From a virus: a stretch of DNA of 36,067 nt. Below the pieces are notes generated by a model that had not been told where the DNA came from, searched no databases, and saw only the letters and a program-made list of their open reading frames with translations. The stretch lies in IMG/VR virus record IMGVR_UViG_3300031673_000235, positions 1 to 36,067 of that record; one strand, 5' to 3'. Each line of letters opens with the position of its first letter. Within the stretch, counting starts at the first letter, position 1. Of this stretch, positions 28,812 through 36,067 are shown one piece after another. Made by a program: the position numbers and the translations under genes.

Positions 28812-29959
28812 TGGATAAATATTATGAGCTACCAGGAGAGTCTTCTGAAGGAATAAGAAGACAAGTTGTTTCTGGTAGAGGATTTGGAAAACTTTTTGGA
28901 GCATATAGAGGGATTGTTGAAAAAACAAACGACAGTTTCAAAATAGGCTACGTAAGAATAAGAGTCCCAAATATACATTCTGAAACTTTAACTCCAGATC
29001 AACTACCATTAGGCTACGTTTCACAGTTATTTGGCGGAGGAGACAATTATGGAACGATGATAATTCCTCCAGTAGGAAGTTCTGTATTTGTTATGTTTGA
29101 AAATGGACATCCTGATCTGCCTATTATCATTGGGACTTGGTATGGAGATGTATATGATGATGACGGCAACGAATCAGACACAGAAGTTCCAAAGAACATA
29201 AACAATTGCCTTATTTCTCATGATCAGTCATCTGGTATTGCTGAAATAGATCTTCAAAGAGAAACTGCTGAAATATCAACATATAATTCTACTGATTCAG
29301 TATTACAAGATTATAGACAAGAACCCAGAAATCTTTTGATTAAGTCTAAAAAAGGACACGTCATTGAGATAGATGATACTGGAACATCTGATATGGGATC
29401 TCCAGAAGATGGTCAATCTGCAGTTCATAATGAAGGGATCAGATTCACAACTAGACTTGGACAAATAGTTCATATTATAGATGAACCAGGACAAGAATGT
29501 ATTCTAATAAAAAATGCAGATATAAAGAATGAAGATGGAACAATTACTCCAGGCAATTATATTCAAGTAGATCAAAAGACTAAGAATATCAATGTTTATT
29601 CTAATCAACATGTTAATGAAGAAATAGTAACTGATCGGATCACTCATATAGGGAATAATGAGACTACTAGAATAGATAACAATCAAACTCAGATTGTTGG
29701 AGTCGATAAGACTGATTTGATAACAAGTAATTGGACTGTTCAAGTTGGTGAAAATGTAGATGTTACTATTCAAGGATCAACTACAATAACCGCTATAGGA
29801 CCCATATTAGTTAATGCAGGTGGTAATGCTACTGTTGTCTGTGAAGGTAGTATTGACGCTACAGTCGCAGGAAATGTTTCTGCTGCAGTGGCAGGTGGGC
29901 TTACAGCAAACGTTGCAGGGCCCGTTGTAGTTACAGGTGCAACAATAAATTTAAACTAG
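28811..29959 (+). CDS. Baseplate central spike, gp5-like without lysozyme
   Basis: 382 residues. The N-terminal OB fold spans about 30-115 (FGAYRGIVEKTNDSFKIGYV, IIPPVGSSVFVMFENGHPDLP and PIIIGTWYG), as in gp5/gpV/VgrG spikes. No lysozyme domain follows. The C-terminal about 130 residues are short beta repeats (THIGNNETTRIDNNQTQIVG, then INVTIQG-like strands ending GPVVVTGATINLN), which fold into a trimeric needle. It punctures the host outer membrane; the PAAR protein encoded at 32834 likely caps the tip. Confidence 0.9.
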   Translation: MDKYYELPGESSEGIRRQVVSGRGFGKLFGAYRGIVEKTNDSFKIGYVRIRVPNIHSETLTPDQLPLGYVSQLFGGGDNYGTMIIPPVGSSVFVMFENGHPDLPIIIGTWYGDVYDDDGNESDTEVPKNINNCLISHDQSSGIAEIDLQRETAEISTYNSTDSVLQDYRQEPRNLLIKSKKGHVIEIDDTGTSDMGSPEDGQSAVHNEGIRFTTRLGQIVHIIDEPGQECILIKNADIKNEDGTITPGNYIQVDQKTKNINVYSNQHVNEEIVTDRITHIGNNETTRIDNNQTQIVGVDKTDLITSNWTVQVGENVDVTIQGSTTITAIGPILVNAGGNATVVCEGSIDATVAGNVSAAVAGGLTANVAGPVVVTGATINLN

Positions 29960-29967
29960 GATAAGAT

Positions 29968-31653
29968 ATGGCAATTACACCCGGATCAGATTTTATGATG
30001 AAGAGTCTTACAGATGCTTCTAAAAAAGCTATTGTAGGTGTGTTGGCTATTCAGATGTCTAAGCTTACATCTCAGACTCAGACGAATACTATAAAATCTA
30101 TATTCATAGATGGCGCTATTAACGCTTCAACTTCAGTCGTAACAGATAATCCTGTAGATGGAATGAGAGCTTTTCTTGGTAAAGATCAGTTTAATAATAC
30201 ATCATTGATCAAAGATGCTTTCATGAAGACTTTAGTTGAAACTACTAAATCTGCTGTTTCAGCTGGAGTAGCTAATAGTGGACAGTTAAATACGTTCTTT
30301 AATAATAATTTCGTTAGTCCCGAATCGCAATTAGATTTAGTAAAGCAAACTTTATTTTCACCTAGTCTATCTAGCTTTACTAGTTCAAATCCTATCGTTC
30401 AGCAAACTGTGAAAGCAACTGAAGATACTCAGCTAAGAACTATTTCAGATAAATTATCAGCAGTTAGTAGTAATTTACAATTAGATACAGGTTTTAATAC
30501 TCTTTCAAGTAATGTCGCTTCAGCGTTGCCATCTAATGTGACAGCAGTATCTAAGGGACTGTTACCAGCTGTTACAACAAGCACAGTTAGAAAAGCTTTA
30601 ACAACTATGGGTCTTGCTCCTCAAGAACAATTAGCAGTCAACATATTAAAAGATTCCAAAGTGACTCTTAATAATGTGATTATTGATTCTCTTGCTAAAG
30701 GAGTAACTCCAACATCTGGAAATATCTCAACAGCGCTTGCTGGAAGTCTTCCTCCAGGAGTAACTGCTGCAGGATTACCTGGTATAGCATCTACATTAGT
30801 AAAAAATATAAAAGCTAAAAAATTAGCTATTAATAATTTTACGATGATACCTGAGAAGGATAAACTAGAGCTAGTTAAAGTATCAACAAATGATAACATA
30901 AAAGATCCTAAACAGATATTAAATTCGCTCCCGATAACGGGTGGAGTTGGTTTAGGAAGTGCTTTAGCTGTAAAGCTTACAGAAGCAACTGTTTCTGATG
31001 AAGAAACTCAAAAACAAATAGATGAAAATGTAAAGAAGTTGAAGTCTCAAGAGAAACAAACTAATGCTGAAATGACTGTTACTACTCCAGAAGTAGAAAA
31101 GCTTCAATGGACTGACGAAGATGAGATTGAACTAAACATGCTTGAAGCTAAGTTATCTCAGTTAGAGTATGAGAATAATAAAGTCAACATCTATCAAAGT
31201 AGGGATGTCTATACGCTTGTTAATTCAATGATTGATTATCATGAAGGGTTAATTTCTTATGACTCATTAAAGAAAATATCAAGTTATTGTTCTACTTATG
31301 TTTTAGTCGACGAAATAGCTTGGTTATTCTATAATGATAAGTTGTCATTTGGCTATATGGATATGTTAACAGACCTGGGTCTTCTTAAGTGGGATGATTA
31401 TCAAATTATGATCACTATGAAGAATAGAATTGGTAAAAGTGTTGGATATCAACCGTTTAAATCAAAAGAGGAAATTGGTGAATACAAAAAGCATAGAGAT
31501 ATGGCAAATGGATCAATACCTACATCAGTTGGAGATTTGAACATATCTGGGCTTACTTCAAAAAGTAGATCAGATAAAGATTCTCTACATGAAAAGATAG
31601 AAATTAAAAAGAGAATACTAACGCTACATACTAAGAAATATCTGACTAGATAA
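29968..31653 (+). CDS. Virion-region protein, unknown
   Basis: 561 residues. The N-terminal 300 are Ser/Thr/Ala/Asn-rich and repetitive in character (DNPVDGMRAFLGKDQF, SNVASALPSNVTAVSKG), without membrane segments. A charged coiled coil lies near 345-400 (ETQKQIDENVKKLKSQEKQ, EIELNMLEAKLSQLEYEN). The last 150 residues form a distinct helical domain (LVNSMIDYHEGLISYDSLKK). The layout suggests an extended structural protein of the baseplate periphery. No family is recognised. Its tandem TAATAA stop is part of a late-promoter-like motif. Confidence 0.72.
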   Translation: MAITPGSDFMMKSLTDASKKAIVGVLAIQMSKLTSQTQTNTIKSIFIDGAINASTSVVTDNPVDGMRAFLGKDQFNNTSLIKDAFMKTLVETTKSAVSAGVANSGQLNTFFNNNFVSPESQLDLVKQTLFSPSLSSFTSSNPIVQQTVKATEDTQLRTISDKLSAVSSNLQLDTGFNTLSSNVASALPSNVTAVSKGLLPAVTTSTVRKALTTMGLAPQEQLAVNILKDSKVTLNNVIIDSLAKGVTPTSGNISTALAGSLPPGVTAAGLPGIASTLVKNIKAKKLAINNFTMIPEKDKLELVKVSTNDNIKDPKQILNSLPITGGVGLGSALAVKLTEATVSDEETQKQIDENVKKLKSQEKQTNAEMTVTTPEVEKLQWTDEDEIELNMLEAKLSQLEYENNKVNIYQSRDVYTLVNSMIDYHEGLISYDSLKKISSYCSTYVLVDEIAWLFYNDKLSFGYMDMLTDLGLLKWDDYQIMITMKNRIGKSVGYQPFKSKEEIGEYKKHRDMANGSIPTSVGDLNISGLTSKSRSDKDSLHEKIEIKKRILTLHTKKYLTR

Positions 31654-31663
31654 TAAATATATA
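31651..31663 (+). promoter_or_regulatory. Late-promoter-like motif before LRR/WCTA pair
   Basis: TAATAAATATATA starting at the stop of the upstream gene and 18 nt before the next ATG, overlapping the approach to RBS TAGGAGG. Fourth copy in the window. Confidence 0.5.
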
Positions 31664-31680
31664 TTAGGAGGAAAAATAAG

Positions 31681-32136
31681 ATGAGTAAAAAGATAATAAA
31701 ATTAATTGAAGACATTTTTAAGCCAGCTGCTCCCGACGAAAAACAAGAAAGAATAAGACAGCAGTTTATGGCAGAAAAAGATGAATTTATTGAAAAGCTT
31801 AGAGCTAATATGAAAAATGGAGTTTACAGAGGGGATATTGATCTAGATAGTAAAATGAAGAAATATGAAATGGACACGTTTCCATTGAGAAGTATCAATG
31901 TTGTTGAAGGATATATAGATGTTTCAAAAAACGATTTAACAGCTCTTAAACATTTCCCGAAAAAAGTTACATTTGACTTTTTTTGTGTTGATAATAAATT
32001 AACTTCGCTAAATGGTGCTCCTGAAGTTGTTAAGGGTAACTTCTATTGTAAAGATAATCCTGGGCCGAATGGAGACGGGTTTAGTGAAGAATATGTTAGA
32101 TCTGTATCTGAAGTGAAAGGACAAATAATATGCTAA
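31681..32136 (+). CDS. Leucine-rich-repeat-like phage protein
   Basis: 151 residues with RBS AGGAGGAAAA. The helical N-terminus (KIIKLIEDIFKPAAPDEKQE) leads into about three short LRR-type repeats: INVVEGYIDVSKNDLTALKH, FPKKVTFDFFCVDNKLTSLN and GAPEVVKGNFYCKDNPG. The pattern N-x-L-x-x-L-x-G-P-x-x-V is common in phage LRR-like proteins of unknown role. It overlaps the next gene by 7 nt. Confidence 0.75.
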   Translation: MSKKIIKLIEDIFKPAAPDEKQERIRQQFMAEKDEFIEKLRANMKNGVYRGDIDLDSKMKKYEMDTFPLRSINVVEGYIDVSKNDLTALKHFPKKVTFDFFCVDNKLTSLNGAPEVVKGNFYCKDNPGPNGDGFSEEYVRSVSEVKGQIIC

Positions 32137-32825
32137 AAAAGATTTTAAGAAAAATAAATCGTATTTATACTTTAACAGAAGGTAAGAAACAAGTTAAGAA
32201 AGCATATGTCGATACAGGTAAAATGACTCAAGACGAATTCGTCGAATTGCTAGATAAAGATCCATCAGATACAAATAAGTATATTGACTGGATGGCTAGA
32301 ATGTATGTTAAGAGTGGTATAAAAAATATTGAAGCGTATGATATTATAGATGATTTTGACGAATTGTCTCAGAATAATAGATTAGCAGTAGGAGAGAGAG
32401 ATATAAACAAGTATGATTCTCTTGAAGCTCTTAATGCTGTTGTTTTAAAATACATAGATGTAGAATCTAAAACTCAGTATAAGAAAAGAATTAGTGCTGA
32501 AGACGCAGAAACAGTATTCGAAAATGACAAAGTAATAATTATAAAGCCTAAAACAGTAAGATCAAGCTGTAAATACGGATCTGGAGCTAAATGGTGCACA
32601 GCTGCAACTAAAGATGCTAATTTATTTAAAGACTACTATGTTGATAGAATGGCAACACTTTACTATATTATACCTAAGAAGAGAGTAAGAAGAAATTACA
32701 GAAAAATTGCTATTGAAGTAACTGATAGTGGATATAAAAGAGCATGGACAACGAATGGTAAAGAAACTCCATATAGAAAGATACAACCATTTCTTGAAAA
32801 ATTAGGCGTTCCATTTGACGATTAG
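32130..32825 (+). CDS. WCTA-motif phage protein, unknown
   Basis: 231 residues. Basic N-terminus, helical first half, then residues about 145-205 with RSSCKYGSGAKWCTAATKDA, FKDYYVDRMATLYYIIPKK and a C-terminal strand KIAIEVTDSGYKRAW. I recall the YGxGxKWCTA motif from many large-phage proteins, sometimes beside LRR-like genes as here; its function is unknown to me. The Cys/Trp/Lys cluster looks like a binding or catalytic site. Coupled to the LRR-like gene by overlap. Confidence 0.72.
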   Translation: MLKKILRKINRIYTLTEGKKQVKKAYVDTGKMTQDEFVELLDKDPSDTNKYIDWMARMYVKSGIKNIEAYDIIDDFDELSQNNRLAVGERDINKYDSLEALNAVVLKYIDVESKTQYKKRISAEDAETVFENDKVIIIKPKTVRSSCKYGSGAKWCTAATKDANLFKDYYVDRMATLYYIIPKKRVRRNYRKIAIEVTDSGYKRAWTTNGKETPYRKIQPFLEKLGVPFDD

Positions 32826-32833
32826 GATATAAT

Positions 32834-33103
32834 ATGGCAAAAATAGCAAGACTAGGAGACCCTAGTGATCATGGCGGATCAATCACAGATACGAATGCAG
32901 ATGATACGGTTCTTGCAAATGGTATACCAGTTGCAGTTGACGGAGCTATACATCTTTGTCCTTTACTTGGTCATGGTGGAACTGCTATTACACCCGTAGC
33001 AGTTAAAACGTATGTTAATGGAAAGTTAGTTATCACAGTGGGTGCTACAGCGGGATGTGGAGCAAAAATAAATGATGGTAGTCCAACTGTTTTTGTAGAA
33101 TAA
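32834..33103 (+). CDS. PAAR-domain spike tip protein
   Basis: 89 residues covering one PAAR domain. MAKIARLGDPSDHGGSI at the start, VLANGIPVAVDGAIHLCPLL in the middle with metal-ligand His and Cys, GHGGTAI, and CGAKINDGSPTVFVE at the end. Three chains of the gp5-like needle are capped by one PAAR cone, sharpening the tip (T4 gp5.4 role). Followed after 11 nt by the gp25-like gene. Confidence 0.92.
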   Translation: MAKIARLGDPSDHGGSITDTNADDTVLANGIPVAVDGAIHLCPLLGHGGTAITPVAVKTYVNGKLVITVGATAGCGAKINDGSPTVFVE

Positions 33104-33114
33104 GGAGCATAAAT

Positions 33115-33486
33115 ATGGCACGACGTTATTATGGAATTGGAGCTAACATGGGAGCATCTAGAAAAGGCTTCTTTACTCCTGTTGCAGATAAGAACTTAAT
33201 TCGTGATTCTATTTATGCTATTATGATGACTAAACCGGGCGAAAGAGTTAATTTGCCTGAATTTGGAGTAGGTCTTGAACTATACGTCTTTGAACCAAAC
33301 GATGAAATTCTTGAAGAGATATTAAAGTCTAAAATTATTGAACAAGTTAATAGATGGGAACCGGGCGTCGATATTATGGACATTATATTCGAGCATCAAG
33401 AAGAGACTCTTAGAATACAGCTAGTAGTAAGATTAAGAGATTTTGGTGGAGACGTTGAAAAATTAGACTATTCATTATCAGGTTAA
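33115..33486 (+). CDS. Baseplate wedge protein, gp25-like
   Basis: 123 residues. DKNLIRDSIYAIMMTKPGER followed by VNLPEFGVGLELYVFEPND is the gp25/GPW signature (I-x-x-L-T-GER, P-FG-L). The C-terminal LRIQLVVRLRDFG completes the fold. It forms the sheath-initiating ring of the baseplate together with the gp6-like product downstream. RBS AAGGAGC. Confidence 0.93.
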   Translation: MARRYYGIGANMGASRKGFFTPVADKNLIRDSIYAIMMTKPGERVNLPEFGVGLELYVFEPNDEILEEILKSKIIEQVNRWEPGVDIMDIIFEHQEETLRIQLVVRLRDFGGDVEKLDYSLSG

Positions 33487-33505
33487 AAATTAAGGGAGAA
33501 TAAAT

Positions 33506-35806
33506 ATGGCATTAAACGTAGGACAAATTAGTCCTCTTCCAGAACTAAGCAAAATAGATTATTCTGCTTTAGATTTTGATACAGTAAAAGCAGCTGTTGT
33601 TCAATATATCAAAGATACTTATCCTGACGAACAGAATGACTTTCTTGAATCTAATACAGCAGTTATGATCATCGATGTGTTAGCATACATTAGTGATATT
33701 CAAAGTCAAAGAGCTGATTATAATGCTAATGAAAACTACTTGCCTACTGCAAAGACAAAAAAGTCAATTATTGACATATTAGAGTTAGTTGATTATAGAC
33801 TTGGTCGTCAATCAGCTGCATCTGGTGAAGTAAAATGCACTTTAGTTAATGCTGCAGATCAATTATTGAATATAAGTAATGAATTAACAGTAGATCTTAC
33901 TATAAGTTCTGCTGATAATATTCTTGTTCTTACTACAGAAGATGACTCGGGTGATTCAATGTATTTTGAAACGTATCAGTCAGTAGAAGATAGAACAAGT
34001 AGTATTATCATACCATCTGGAACTGCAATTGGTGAATTTATATATGCCGCGATGATAGAAGGTCAAAGTCAACAAGATATATTTACTGCTGATATTAATT
34101 CATCTTCAAATCAAGAATATACATTAGCTAATCCTGATGTTCTTGATGACAGTATTACGTCTATATTAGTCAACGGCGTTCAATACACTAAAGTAGACAA
34201 TTTAGCATACGAAAATGGTGCGACAAGAAGTTTTGAAGTAAAATACGATGAAGAAAATATTGCGACATTACGATTTGGTGACAATACGTTTGGTGCAATT
34301 CCACCTGCTGGAGCTGAAATTTTAGTTGATTATAGATATGGTGGAGGAGCTAGGGGGAATCTCTCAAAGGGAGCTATTAATGAAACGCAAACTTTTGAAT
34401 TAAATGGGTATACAGTTACAGTTAAGTTTGAGAATATTACTTCAACAACGGGTGGAAGTGATGAAGAATCAATTGAGCACGCTAAAAAATATGCTCCTAA
34501 GTATTCTAAAACGCAAGTAAGAACAGTAACGGGTGAAGACTATTCTATATTTGCTAGTGGTTACTCTGATTCAACTAATGGAAGTATCAGTAAAGCTATT
34601 GCGACGCTTAGACCTTATTTAGCTGCATATTGTGGAAGTTCTGGCCCGTATACGATTGATTATACAAATGAGATAGTTAGACTTTTAGTTAATGGGTCAC
34701 AAATATCTATAGCATTTACTGAAGGAACAGATATTACTTTAGATGAATTAATAGATGACTTTAATCTTAAAATAGAAAGCTATTTAGTATCAGACGATAT
34801 TCCTAATTTCTCTATGCAGAAATATGTTAATGATCATTATAGATTTTTAGGGACTGTATCAGAAACTGATAATGGATTCTTATTTTCTGGTTCAAATGAT
34901 CAATTTAAAATTAACTATGGCGGAGTAATTTATCAAATAGCATTTGCTCAAATCACTCACACACTAGATGAAGTTATAGATCACATTAATCTTAGCATTA
35001 ACACTGGAACTAATACTAATTTAGTTCAATTTAGAGCATTTAAATATCATGATGTTCTTGAAGATAAATATTTCCTTGAAATCGTCTCGTTAAAAGATAT
35101 AGATTTATCATCTAGTCCGTTTAAGATTGAAAGTGTTGCTAATTCAGCATACGGATTATTAGGGTTTGAAGTTTCTGGTTCTCCTGAGTTGTATCAGATT
35201 CAATGTCCAGTTATAGCTTTAGATGAACATAAGCCTACGTATACATTGAAAGTAATTAATGTTGTAAATAACGCTTATGATTTGCTACAGTTAGAATATT
35301 CAATTGGAACAAACAAAAATGGTAAAGCGTATCCTTGTTCAGCGAACTATATAGACTTTTATGTTCTTGCTGAAGGCGATAATAGTTCATTAGTTCCCGC
35401 GAGTTCAACTCTCAAGGCAGCTCTTAAAAATTTCTTAGAGAGATTTAAACAAATGACTGATGAGTTAAATATTTTTGATGGTCAAACTAAAATAGTAGAT
35501 ATGGATATTAATATCAATATCACAAAAGGTTATAGATCAGATCTTATCGTTGATGGTGTTAACTCATTTATCGATAATTTCTTTAATCCAGACAATAATG
35601 ACTTCTATACTCCATTATATATATCTGATATCTATAGAGGGCTTAGACAGATTACTGGAGTTCATTTTGTTTATATAACTGATATTAAAGAAAATGGAAC
35701 AAGTCAGCTAACAACTGGAGACATGTTAATAAGAAACGTTGAAGTAGATGAGTTCGAGATTTGGACTAAAGGCGTTATTAATGTTACGTATGCGTTTACT
35801 TCATAA
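33506..35806 (+). CDS. Baseplate wedge protein, gp6/J-like, with inserted domains
   Basis: 766 residues (T4 gp6 is 660). The N-terminus (VQYIKDTYPDEQNDFLESNT, YISDIQSQRADYNANENYL) and the core FGDNTFGAIPPAGAEILVDY with RTVTGEDY at about 339-346 match baseplate J/gp6 proteins. Residues about 380-557 are an insertion with two domains related to those in the sheath (GPYTIDYTNEIVRLLVNG and FSGSNDQFKINYGGV). The C-terminal region (DININITKGY, ISDIYRGLRQITGV) is the usual gp6-type tail. It dimerises to link the wedges into a ring. RBS GGGAGAA. Confidence 0.9.
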   Translation: MALNVGQISPLPELSKIDYSALDFDTVKAAVVQYIKDTYPDEQNDFLESNTAVMIIDVLAYISDIQSQRADYNANENYLPTAKTKKSIIDILELVDYRLGRQSAASGEVKCTLVNAADQLLNISNELTVDLTISSADNILVLTTEDDSGDSMYFETYQSVEDRTSSIIIPSGTAIGEFIYAAMIEGQSQQDIFTADINSSSNQEYTLANPDVLDDSITSILVNGVQYTKVDNLAYENGATRSFEVKYDEENIATLRFGDNTFGAIPPAGAEILVDYRYGGGARGNLSKGAINETQTFELNGYTVTVKFENITSTTGGSDEESIEHAKKYAPKYSKTQVRTVTGEDYSIFASGYSDSTNGSISKAIATLRPYLAAYCGSSGPYTIDYTNEIVRLLVNGSQISIAFTEGTDITLDELIDDFNLKIESYLVSDDIPNFSMQKYVNDHYRFLGTVSETDNGFLFSGSNDQFKINYGGVIYQIAFAQITHTLDEVIDHINLSINTGTNTNLVQFRAFKYHDVLEDKYFLEIVSLKDIDLSSSPFKIESVANSAYGLLGFEVSGSPELYQIQCPVIALDEHKPTYTLKVINVVNNAYDLLQLEYSIGTNKNGKAYPCSANYIDFYVLAEGDNSSLVPASSTLKAALKNFLERFKQMTDELNIFDGQTKIVDMDININITKGYRSDLIVDGVNSFIDNFFNPDNNDFYTPLYISDIYRGLRQITGVHFVYITDIKENGTSQLTTGDMLIRNVEVDEFEIWTKGVINVTYAFTS

Positions 35807-35830
35807 AGTTATTTGTTAGGATAAATAAAA

Positions 35831-36067
35831 ATGAGTAGTAGTCAACCAATCGAAAAACAAAAGATAATCAATTTAATACAAAACTACATTCCTAGTTTCT
35901 ATCTAGAACTGATACCTCTGTCAGAAAGAGAGATCATTATAGATGTTCTTGCGTATGGACTTTCTTTAGTTAGCACCGATATTTCTAATATTGATACATT
36001 ATATAGTATTGACGATATTCAGACATCGTTCCTGCCTTACTTAGCATATCTTATTGGATACATTTAT
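35831..36067 (+). CDS. Baseplate protein, gpI-like, 3' end outside window
   Basis: 79 codons are visible before the window ends. NYIPSFYLELIPLSEREIII and DIQTSFLPYLAYLIGY resemble the N-terminus of P2 gpI-type tail proteins, which normally follow the J/gp6-like gene. GGATAAAT precedes ATG as a weak RBS. Incomplete. Confidence 0.65.
   Translation, partial: MSSSQPIEKQKIINLIQNYIPSFYLELIPLSEREIIIDVLAYGLSLVSTDISNIDTLYSIDDIQTSFLPYLAYLIGYIY

Noticed and set aside
1-36067. CRISPR arrays, IS elements, integrase or attachment sites
   Set aside because: I saw no regular direct repeats with spacers, no transposase or recombinase motifs and no terminal inverted repeats.

Overview
The window is a piece of a large, AT-rich tailed phage of the contractile-tail (myovirus) type. 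All genes lie on the + strand. The virion genes follow a T4-like plan: neck and tail-terminator proteins, tail sheath, tail tube, gp26-like baseplate protein, hub, tape measure, gp53-like wedge, gp5-like spike, PAAR tip, gp25-like wedge, gp6/J-like wedge and the start of a gpI-like protein. The T4-style spike with a PAAR tip and a small lipoprotein suggest a Gram-negative host, but no gene here identifies the host. Arginine is mostly AGA, and the phage carries its own tRNA-Arg(TCT).

Layout. 1-6001: end of the head/neck block, then the tail sheath, closed by a strong terminator. 6114-19782: a 13.7 kb accessory island between the sheath and tube genes, which sit side by side in T4. It holds 14 ordinary tRNA genes, a tmRNA, a tRNA gene whose two halves are in reversed order, and about 35 mostly small genes. 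Recognisable products are a PPP-type phosphoesterase, a cREC-like protein, a vWA protein, a TyrA-like prephenate dehydrogenase, a RelA/SpoT-type HD hydrolase, peptidyl-tRNA hydrolase 2, an HNH protein and an ATP-dependent DNA ligase. The rest are zinc-ribbon and one-helix membrane microproteins. The island ends with a second terminator. 19880-36067: the structural block resumes with the tail tube and runs through the baseplate genes to the window edge. An LRR-like gene and a WCTA-motif gene are inserted between the spike and PAAR genes.

How the parts fit. The island reads as a translation-support module. Its tRNAs, tmRNA and Pth2 would supply decoding capacity, rescue stalled ribosomes and recycle peptidyl-tRNA. 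The HD hydrolase could lower alarmone levels. Several coding regions use stop codons that lie inside the next tRNA gene. The motif TAATAAATATAT[AT] occurs at 13037, 18749, 19880 and 31651 and resembles a T4-like late promoter. The copies lie in front of a gene of unknown function, the tmRNA, the tail tube gene and the LRR/WCTA pair.

The most unusual locus is 16958-17427. A tRNA 3' half (ending in CCA) precedes its own 5' half. Their acceptor strands match perfectly (GTCCGGG/CCCGGAC), both halves break off in the anticodon loop, and both are flanked by RNA that can fold, including a helix joining the two flanks. This looks like a naturally permuted, probably intron-containing tRNA gene (a permuted intron-exon arrangement). 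I could not identify a known intron core. A second notable signal is a probable +1 frameshift (CCC-A) at the end of the gp26-like baseplate gene, which would add 61 residues.
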